Below, in pieces: positions 53,201-62,300 of a DNA stretch of 64,000 nt. The notes beneath the pieces were generated by a model. The model was not told where the DNA came from. It did not search any database and worked only from the letters and a program-made list of their open reading frames with translations. This DNA is from Silene noctiflora. Lineage: Eukaryota; Streptophyta; Magnoliopsida; Caryophyllales; Caryophyllaceae. Location: the NCBI GenBank assembly GCA_009801015.1, contig VHZZ01000021.1, positions 454,326 to 518,325 on the forward strand, read 5' to 3'. A program made the position numbers and the translations under genes. The first letter of the stretch is position 1. Each line of letters opens with the position of its first letter.

Positions 53201-55766
53201 CAATAATTATTTTCTCCCGCAATTCTAAGGGAAGATGGATCCGATAATATATATGAATAGCACCCAACTTACAAGTCTTCATGCTTTGATCCGTTTTCCA
53301 TATGTTTTAACACCGAGAACATAATTCAAACAGGTGATACACAAGCCTCCACACATCATAACCACATAACCATGTCGCAACCTTGTAGCTGACTATAACA
53401 AATATGTCTATTATAGTATTATTCGACCCCTCACTCCCTTACTACAATTATTTTACAATAGGAAATTAAAAATAGGGCACTATTTACTAGCCCAACTAGT
53501 CAAGTGATGAAACAGTAACCCGTCACAAACAGAAGGATGTAGAAACATTAAGTAAAGATAGAAACATACTCAGTACCTGTCCTGTTCTAAAAGATGTGAA
53601 CTGAACATCTGAGAAGAAAATGCAACAACTTCCTTGTTTGACAATCTTCCAAAAAATTTCTTCAGGAAGGACGGAAATGACTCGTCAAGAAGAAAAAAAG
53701 TGTGCAGAATGAGATACTCCAGCAGAAGATTTGAAGCCATCTCACTAGCTTCAGAACCATTATGGCCGTCGAAAACAGCAACAACCGCAACGGCAACCTC
53801 CGTTAGTCCAGTTAAACCTACTCCATAACTATCTGTTATTACTTATTTCAAGAAAAAAACAACGAAGCATCCAAAACAACATCATTATACTCCGTAGTTT
53901 GGAAGTGACCACCTCAAACAACATTCTCAAGCACACAACAGACATGTTGTCAATACACGGGCTCCCTTGGATTGATAATCTCGATTTGAGACTTAATCTG
54001 GGAATCAGTCGTTTCGGATCTCCGTCTTTTCTCTATAAATGTGATATCGGCTCAATATGCGGTTACAGTAAACTTCAAACCTTTGATAATTCAGTTGTGT
54101 TTAGAAGTCATAAATTGTGACCAATATTTAAACGTTAAAACCATGACGAGAAGTAATTACTACAGGGGTAATGGAGCTCCAAACAATTGACAGAGGAGAA
54201 TAAATAGTGGTGCTGAAATGAAGATAATGGGTGGTTACTAGCGGATGAAGGAGTGGTAGGAGAACCATCACTTCTATATCAAGACGTCAAGTAAATAAGT
54301 AATACATTACCAGAGAGAGAAATGGATAGTTATTCTTCTATCTTCATCGTCTTCCTCTACCCGCCAACACTACCTCTTAATTTCCTTTGTATTTTAACTC
54401 ATTACCCACATAACAATTACCCCAACCCCATATAATTACCCCCTCCCGCCATCCAAAAAGACCTCAACACATTCTTCCTGAATCCCAAAGTATCGTCCCT
54501 ATCTAACTCTAATGGTCAACTTTGATGACAAACTTCTCCAAATATATGCAGCCAAGCAAGACAAAGTTGTCATGTTTAATTCATCAAAACTATCATTTTC
54601 ATATCATCAATTATGACTAGTGCACGTTATAAGAAATTTATATCGGTCAAAACAAGTCTACAACCTATTACTATACTCCCCCTGTTTCGTTTTATAAGTT
54701 GTTTAGGATATTATTGCATAAGAATTAAGAAAAACAATATTTGAAATGTTACAATAATGATGATTAGTAGGTTTTGCTTAAGACCATCTTACCTCTTAAG
54801 CTAAGACCATGTTATAAGAAATATAATGATGATTATGTATGATAATCATCCTTTGAAACCAAAGAAACCGTTTTTTCTATAACGACTTATTCCCTCCGTC
54901 CCGGTCAATTGTTGTTTTCCTTTGATTTTGGCACCAAAGAAAGAGGAGGGGCCAATTACAAAATGACAAGTGGACCAAATTGAGTGTGGATGATCAAATT
55001 GCTCATCAAGTTCATTCTTAAAATAGAAAGGACAACAATTGATTTGAGACATCAAAATGGAATAGGAGAACAAATAACCGGGGATAGAGGGAATATAAAA
55101 TAAACACAAATTCTCATTGAAGACGGATAGTGCTCCTTTCACAATATGCAAGTGGCACTAAACATGGATGCTCCATTTTCCATCCAATTGTCCTCTCACT
55201 TGCTTTATTGTGAGGGGCACTATCCGTCTTCTGTGAAGGATAGTGTCCGTCACAAGCAAGACGCTTTGTAAAATAAAACGGAGCGTAACAACATGCAAGT
55301 TGCAACATTGCAATATAGACGTGATACCAACATTGCAGAGTAAAATTATACTCCCTCCGTCTCATTCCTTTATTTACCTTCCATAAAAATATCCCTCACA
55401 ATGAAGATAAAACGCAAACAAATGACGGAGATGGAAATCATGATCAACAAAATTAGATAAACAAAGTTAAAAAATTAAAAAATCAAACATACTAGGGAAA
55501 GGAATGCGAATATCAAGAGCACAAATAATCCGATCCTCTTGATAACGACGACGACCCTGATGAACTGCGAATTGACATCTAGGGTTACGAGGCGGCGATT
55601 GATCGTCGGAAAGTTTCCATCTAGGGCATTTTGGGGATTGAAATACCGCCGGAGCTCCGCCTTCGTTGTATACTGATAAACATTTGGATGATTCAGCTGA
55701 ATAACTTGTGATTGATGATAGAAGTATGCATGTTGTTATTATAAGAATTTCTAGGGTTTTAGACAT
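41206..55766 (-). CDS. PP2C51: PP2C phosphatase fused to a Ser/Thr kinase-like domain (PP2C51-type), 20 coding exons
   Basis: Minus-strand exons (high-low): 55766-55493, 53832-53577, 52381-52276, 52183-52042, 51500-51236, 50987-50716, 49478-49405, 48836-48686, 48527-48341, 47365-47131, 46258-45767, 45538-45481, 44631-44544, 44088-44014, 43226-43143, 42934-42791, 42536-42458, 41851-41769, 41694-41640, 41265-41206. All phases fit, giving about 1059 residues. A hydrophobic leader (residues 1-25, [20 protein letters not shown]) is followed by a PP2C domain (about 66-437) with metal sites AVFDGHNG (Asp113), SDGIFE (Asp375) and ADNM (Asp426). An acidic linker includes [13 protein letters not shown]. 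The kinase domain (about 577-1055) has [25 protein letters not shown] (Asp834) and DFG (Asp871). Both halves look catalytically intact. The family is conserved in plants, but its substrates are unknown to me. Confidence 0.92.
46472..46683. mobile_element. MITE in PP2C51-like intron 10
   Basis: The left end ggctttgtttggataggg and right end ttgattccaaacaaaggg form inverted ends, with gga-rich and tcc-rich arms (gggagggaaggaatttggag versus ccttcccttccctccctttg). Flanking taa and tca may be a mutated 3-bp target duplication. No coding capacity. Confidence 0.65.
51670..51963. mobile_element. Tourist-like (PIF/Harbinger) MITE in PP2C51-like intron 4
   Basis: The ends ggggtcgtttggttac and gtaaccaaacgactcc are inverted repeats. 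The element is bounded by TAA on both sides (51667-51669 and 51964-51966), the preferred target of PIF/Harbinger transposases. The interior repeats aattcacatgaatt in both orientations. It lies about 80 bp from exon 4. Confidence 0.8.
54890..55093. mobile_element. Stowaway-type MITE (Tc1/mariner) in PP2C51-like intron 1
   Basis: The ends ttccctccgtcccggtcaat and ccggggatagagggaa are inverted. They match the classic ctccctccgt terminus and are flanked by TA on each side. It sits 11 bp from a family A MITE, a small nest of insertions. Confidence 0.75.
55105..55268 (-). mobile_element. Foldback MITE, family A, copy 6, in PP2C51-like intron 1
   Basis: The element starts cacaaattctcattgaagac and ends caagcaagacgctttg. 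It is shortened compared with other copies because part of one arm is missing. Confidence 0.7.
55340..55430. mobile_element. Stowaway-like remnant in PP2C51-like intron 1
   Basis: The left end is tatactccctccgtctcatt. The right side has aaatgacggagatgg, an eroded inverted end. Only a short interior remains. Confidence 0.45.
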
Positions 55767-56943
55767 TTTAGGGGTTTGAATGTTTGATTGATTGATTGAT
55801 TGGGGAGAATTGGGGGTGAATTTTAGGGATTTTGTGGGTTGAAATTGATGAATTGAAATTGCAGATTTTTTATTTTATTTTTTTCATGATTTGTTGTTCA
55901 CTTCTTCAACCAACGGAAATGACCGTTTCCCACTTCGATCTGAGCTCGAGCTCGAAATCGGCTCGAAATTTACGGCTGAAATCTAAATTTCAGTCTATTC
56001 TTACATTCCTTAGAGTAAATAAGGTAAAAGCCTCAATTTTAAGCTCGGAAATCTAACCTCGATCTCGTTCTAGATAATTTGAGCTCAACTTATAATTTAT
56101 AAATTTTAAGAAAATGAAAGATTGAGTTAGACACGAAAAGGGCTTAAGCTCAGTTGATATCAAATTATTTTTCATTTTTTTTCCACTGATAAAAATCTAT
56201 TGAAAAAGAAAAAATTTTGTAAACAAAAATAATTATAGAATATTACAATGTAATATTAACTAATATAATTATAAATAAACAAATGACATAAAATTCAGAA
56301 TCAATTGACACTAAATATTAATGTTATTATACTAAACAATACAAAGAAAAATTGAGCTTCTAATTCGAGCTTTATTAAGTTACGAATTGATTCTGATTTT
56401 GTTAAGCACGACATGAGCATGACACTGACCAAGCTTGAGCAAAGATTTGATCGAAGAGGGTCCAATGGCTCGTCTAGTAGACAATGCGAAAATGGTGTAT
56501 AGCACAAACAAAAATCTATTATACAAAATCATTCAAACCCTCGCTACAAATTATTGAAGAAATTTATTGAGAATTAAGGATTCCGGATTAGTGTTTTAAT
56601 GGACTATTAATATTATCCATACTAAAAGGATGCATTTTTTTTACCGATAACTCACGTTAAGATCTCCGTAATTAAACTTGTGAGCTGAAGTAATTCTCAC
56701 TATCGCATGAATGAGAATTGAGATCAATACACAATTTGCCGAGTATCACAGTCTTTCTTAAAGCAAATGAATAACGTTAAAGCGGAACTTAAACCGTGTT
56801 AAATAATATAGATGAGACAAAAGCAGATTAATTACTTGGAGACTAATAAAAAACTCGTTCTATATGTTCACTTTATCAGTTTTAATCTTAAAACGATTAC
56901 ACCCAATAAGACCGACTAATTTATTCACTTATTTAATTGTGAT
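55767..56943. other. Divergent promoter region of the PP2C51-like and HSF genes (proximal part)
   Basis: The region immediately upstream of the PP2C51-like ATG contains its promoter, but no clear TATA box is visible. The remainder is AT-rich with no gene. A cgagctcgagctcgaaatcg palindromic stretch lies near 55944. Confidence 0.4.
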
Positions 56944-57131
56944 CAAAACGTCTTGTTTGTGACGGACACTATCCGTTATAAGCTGAAGACGGATAGTGTC
57001 CCTCTCACAATAAGGCAAGTGGGAAGACAAGTGGGGGGAAATGGAGGACCCCATGGATAATATCACTTGCATATTGTGAGAGCAGCACAATCCGTCTTCA
57101 GCTTGTTAGGGACACTAATTTATGAATTGTG
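56944..57131 (+). mobile_element. Foldback MITE, family A, copy 7
   Basis: The element starts caaaacgtcttgtttgtgac and contains aagctgaagacggatagtgt with its inverted partner atccgtcttcagctt. The right end (gacactaatttatgaattgtg) is eroded. Confidence 0.65.
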
Positions 57132-57435
57132 ATTAGTGAATGTTTCAGCTTGCAAATGATGCCACATCAGTGTGGTGGGCAGTGGGCATAACTCCATTCT
57201 ACCAATGACATTGCAACAACACATTAATTAATTCTCTTGATTAAAAAACACAACCCTATTCATGCATCAAGGTCAACAAATAGTTTCTTATACACCACCC
57301 TAACACAAATTCTCTACGGGTTAAATATTACTCATACGGCTAGATAAGATAAAAACATAATACCTAAAAAATAACATTTTATTTCGTCTTATTTATCCAT
57401 ACGGATAGTACTTAACTCGTCACAAGCGAGACTTA

Positions 57436-58356
57436 AGCCCTGTTCTTTTGGACTGAAACGGATCTGATCTGAACTGAACTAAACTTATAAGATCTGAACT
57501 GAACTGAACTGAACTTATAGGATCTGAACTGAACTGAACTTATAGGATCTGAACTGAACTTATTGGATATGAATAGAACTGAACTTATAAGATCTGAACT
57601 TAACTGAACTTATANNNNNNNNNNNNNNNNNNNNNNNNNNNNNNNNNNNNNNNNNNNNNNNNNNNNNNNNNNNNNNNNNNNNNNNNNNNNNNNNNNNNNN
57701 NNNNNNNNNNNNNNNNNNNNNNNNNNNNNNNNNNNNNNNNNNNNNNNNNNNNNNNNNNNNNNNNNNNNNNNNNNNNNNNNNNNNNNNNNNNNNNNNNNNN
57801 NNNNNNNNNNNNNNNNNNNNNNNNNNNNNNNNNNNNNNNNNNNNNNNNNNNNNNNNNNNNNNNNNNNNNNNNNNNNNNNNNNNNNNNNNNNNNNNNNNNN
57901 NNNNNNNNNNNNNNNNNNNNNNNNNNNNNNNNNNNNNNNNNNNNNNNNNNNNNNNNNNNNNNNNNNNNNNNNNNNNNNNNNNNNNNNNNNNNNNNNNNNN
58001 NNNNNNNNNNNNNNNNNNNNNNNNNNNNNNNNNNNNNNNNNNNNATTGAATAATTAATGTCAAATATTTTTGCATCGATTTGTAAAAATAATACTCCGTA
58101 TATAAGTTTTCTTAACTGAATTTATAGGATCTGAACTTATAGGAACTGAATTGAACTTATAGGATCTGAACTGAACTGAACTTATAAACTGAACTGAACT
58201 TATAGGATCTGAACTGATCAGAACTTATAGGATCTGAACTGAACCGAACTTATAGGATCTGAACTGAATTTATAGGATCTAAACTGAACTGAACTGAACT
58301 TATAGAATCTGAAGTAAACTTAAGTTAAGTGACTTTAAGTCCAAAAGAACATGGCC
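57436..58356. mobile_element. TIR-bounded element filled with a minisatellite
   Basis: The left end agccctgttcttttggact and right end aagtccaaaagaacatggcc are inverted repeats flanked by TTA on both sides (57433-57435 and 58357-58359), as in PIF/Harbinger MITEs. Nearly all of the interior is a tandem repeat of about 25 bp made of gaactgaactgaacttatag and gatct. A 430-bp N gap (57615-58044) lies within the repeat. The true element may be longer or shorter than shown. Confidence 0.75.
57615..58044. other. Assembly gap (N run) inside the minisatellite
   Basis: The sequence is undetermined. The repeat on both sides probably caused the gap. Confidence 1.
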
Positions 58357-58543
58357 TTACTCTATACTTAATTTCCCTCCAAACAACTACTGATCTCACT
58401 AAACCTTCCCAAAGCCTCACCCATCCCTTTTCTCATCAAAAACAATGGACAAATACTTCATCCACAATTTTTCTTCACAAAACATTTCTAAGAAGATTGT
58501 TCCCTCAAACCCTCTAAAACTTTCCGCTCTCAAAATATTTTAA

Positions 58544-58860
58544 GGTCTCGTTTGGTTCATAAAGGAATTCAACTGACACTGGAATAGCCAATTCACGTGA
58601 ATTATTTTCCTGTATACAAATTCACATGAATTTGGAAAAGTCGTTTGTTTGCGCATGTGGAAGTTGAATTCCTCAGGAGTTGTGAACTACCTAGGAGGGG
58701 CTAGGTAGTTCAATTCCACCATTATGTAGGCATTCAATTCCACCTAAGAGAATTGAATGCCTACATTTTGCCAAAAAATTGGCAACCAAACATTTCTTCC
58801 CTTTTTACAACTCATGGGATTTTAATTTTCCATGAATTGAAAGAATAACCAAACGAGGCC
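58544..58860. mobile_element. Tourist-like (PIF/Harbinger) MITE upstream of the HSF gene
   Basis: The ends ggtctcgtttggttcat and aataaccaaacgaggcc are inverted repeats bounded by TAA on both sides (58541-58543 and 58861-58863). The interior carries aattcacgtgaatt and gaattcaac / gttgaattc palindromic words, like 51670-51963. It lies about 540 bp upstream of the HSF start codon. Confidence 0.8.
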
Positions 58861-59337
58861 TAAAACTCAAAAACTTCAACTATCACACAAATTATGCAAT
58901 ACCCTAATGTTAAAATTGTGATCACCCCAAACTCCAAAAACAAAGCATTCATATTCATATTGCCTATTTGTCCTTGAAATACTATCGAAGTTGTCTTAGT
59001 CTACTGATTAAGACTAAAGTATCGTGATAATAATTGACGGTTTCGAATTAGTCTCATTTCAAACCAAATAAAATATTATCCTTGAAATCAACACATATTC
59101 ACATGCCCTTTTCTCTCAAATTATCCATCAATTAACCCATTCTTCTCTTCTTCATTAAAGCTTGAATCTTTGCTCAAATTCAACCAAATAATCATCTAGC
59201 TTCATAACAAATCCATCTAAAATTCCATCTTTCTTACAAAATTGATCAAAATTTTATCTGGGTATATCATAAATTAAGCTAATTCTTCCCTAATCACTCA
59301 CATTTCACAAAATTAATTGATCAAATACAACATCGAA

Positions 59338-59374
59338 GCCTTAGTCCAAAATGATTTGGGGTCAGCTGACGTGA
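59338..59374 (+). promoter_or_regulatory. Upstream ORF in the HSF leader, within a SINE-like fragment
   Basis: An ATG at 59351 opens a seven-codon frame (MIWGSA-type: Met-Ile-Trp-Gly-Gln-Leu-Thr) that stops at 59372-59374, 22 bases before the HSF ATG. The surrounding words (ccttagtccaaaatgatttg, gggtcagctgacgtgaatca) resemble a widespread plant repeat fragment. If it is in the mRNA, it could lower or condition HSF translation. Whether this stretch is transcribed is not shown by the sequence. Confidence 0.3.
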
Positions 59375-59396
59375 ATCATACCGTTCAGGGCATCAA

Positions 59397-62300
59397 ATGA
59401 TGAATCAAATGTATCCAGTAAAACAAGAACACCCTGAAACAAGTACATCATTTTCAGGCAACAAAACGGTGTCGTATGATGCACCACAACCAATGGAAGG
59501 GTTGAATGAAGTGGGCCCACCACCATTTTTAACAAAAACATATGAAATGGTGGATGACCCGAATACTAATCAAATAGTTTGTTGGAGCAAAAATGGTGTT
59601 AGTTTTGTTGTGTGGGACCCACGTGCTTTTTCCACTAATTTGCTTCCTAAATATTTCAAGCATAATAATTTCTCGAGTTTTGTTAGGCAGCTCAATACTT
59701 ATGTAAGTGTTTCTTTATACTCCGTCCGTCTCATTCATTTATTTATTTACGTCTTATATTTGTTTTCGATAATTTTCGTTAATTTGATTCGGGTTTTTAT
59801 AATCTTTATATTTCGTTGACATTTTGTGGTGTAAAATTGATTAGTAACTCGGAAATAATTTCAACAGAGTCGTGCATGTTTAAATAGTGGCGAATACAGG
59901 GTTTATAGTACATCGAAGAAATTAAACAATTCAAATTTTAATTATTTAGACGTGCCATGGCCCCAAAATTTGAACATTTTTTATGTGTTTTGCTTTAAGT
60001 GCATTTAGGTTTTTTTTTTTTTTTTTAGATTTTGCTCAAAAGGGCTATTAGCTGATCATCCCTTAAATTTGTACGTATTTTATTCAAATGTATAGAGCTC
60101 AAGACTCAAATGTATCGAGTTTAAGACGATGGAATATTAAATCCACTATTTACTAAAAAAATAGGTAAACTCATAAATTTTTCCTCAAAAAAACATCTTT
60201 TTAAATAAGAAAGTTATTAATAATTTAATTGTATTCACTAAATAAATAAATTAATAATTATAAAGTATTTCATTCTATAATTATTTTCATTATAATTAAT
60301 CTTTTCTCGTAATTAAAGTATAAATGACATAATAGTATAAGCTATTAAATCTTTTATTGATACTATTATTTGAGAATAACTTATTCATACTATTCATACT
60401 GTATAAACAAAATTATAAGCTGTTTTGAATACTTTTATAACAAAAAAAATTAAGAAAATTTACAAATTGGAATCATTAGTTGTGATATAAAAAATACTTT
60501 TTAAAAAAAAAAGATACATTTTAGCATATTATTCAATTATCTTGGCTTAACTTTCAGTTTTAATTTCTTTTGGCTCGAAACAACATACAATAACGAGAAA
60601 AATGAACAATTAATAAGATACCACTATTATTTTACAGTTTAATTTTACTCGGTTTTTTTGAATAATTTTATAATTCATTTTTCTTTCTCATATCAAAATA
60701 TAATAACGTGAAATATGAAAAATTAATGAGGTGTTAATTTAGCATGATTAAGTAATAGAAAAATAAAAGCACTATAAATACCGCACATTTATTACGCGGG
60801 ATCTAAACTAATAAGGTACTGATGATTAAAGTCTCAAAACCGATTTTATACTCTAACACGCCCTCTCACACAAATGCCCTTTAGACTGACCTTCTAGTCA
60901 CAATGACTCTGATATCATGTCAAAAAATAAGTGCAAACTCGCCTCTTATAATTCGACACGTAGGGCTATCTTTTCTCTAATATTTTATTTATTTTTGTGA
61001 CGATTAGTATATATTTAGACGTGGAGGAAGTAGGGTTTAAGGCAAAAGAATAGTTTAATGTTACTAATCAATAAAGTTAGCAAATTGTCAATCACAAATT
61101 CTCATTGTAGACGGACACTATCCGTCTAAAGCTGAAGACGGATAATATCTCTTTCACAAAATGTAATTAGATAGTGCAAGTGGATGGGAAATGGATACCC
61201 CACTTGCCCTCCTACTTACATTTTGTGAAAGGGCCACTATCCGTCTTCAGCTTTAGACGGATAGTGGTCGTCTTCAATGAGACGGACGAATTGTCAATTA
61301 CTTTAATAATGGTGGGTTGAATTGTTTAATCCAACTTTCCTTTGTTGAACATGTGACCATTGCCGACTTATTCCTTTTTGGTTGTCTTATAATCTTGTTT
61401 TAGTTTTAAATTACTATCTATAGAAGTGGGTCTTCAATTCCAATTTTCCATATATATCATGTCTTTAAAGTGATAATAAAATATGTTTTAGATTATAATT
61501 AAGAATTAAGAATGTTATTATTGCCTTGCTAAATGAGGAAATAAGTGAGCATGATATAAACCTACTTTAAACCTAACTATTTCGCGGTTATTAATTGAGT
61601 TTTCTGTATGGGTCGGGTATGAGTCGGGTCAGTTTGGATCGGGTTATTTCGGGTTTGTCATATATTTCGGGTCGGGTCGGGTCGGGTCACTTTCGGGTAA
61701 CCTGTTGTCAGGTCATCTCGGGTTGGGTCAATTTCGGGTATGAGTTATTTTGGGTCGAATTGCTTTCAAATTAATCGCAAACACTTTATTTAGTACCATC
61801 TTGATTAAGAAATACTATTTTGCAAATTTAACTATATGTTAGAGACTGTTGTAAACAATGAAATTTTATTTTGATATATATAATAATAATATAACTTAGT
61901 ACTTATCGTTTCTGGTTATTTTGTGTCAATTCAAGTCATTTGAGATCAGTTCAATTATGAGTCGGGTCTTTTCGTGTTGGGTCACCTCGGGTCGGGTCTT
62001 GGTCGGGCCGGGTCAATTTGGGTTTTAGGTCATTTTGGGGTCAAGTACGTTCGAGTCTCGGGTCAGCCTTTTCGGACCGGGTCATTCAGGTCTGACCCAT
62101 TTTGCCAGGTCTACATGTTACTTGTTCAGTTTTATATCCAAAAATATTCATCGTTCAAATTTGTAGACATTAATTTACGAACAAACGTAAAAAAAAAAAA
62201 AAAAATTGATCGAGATGAATCTTGATGTTGATCAGGAGTATCCCCTACCGACAGCTGGGGCAATCTCCTTCGGGGTACCTAACCACTTGTTTAAGAGATG

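Noticed and set aside
57560-58075. 171-residue minus-strand frame across the second N gap
   Set aside because: It is open only because of the Ns; the known flanks are minisatellite.
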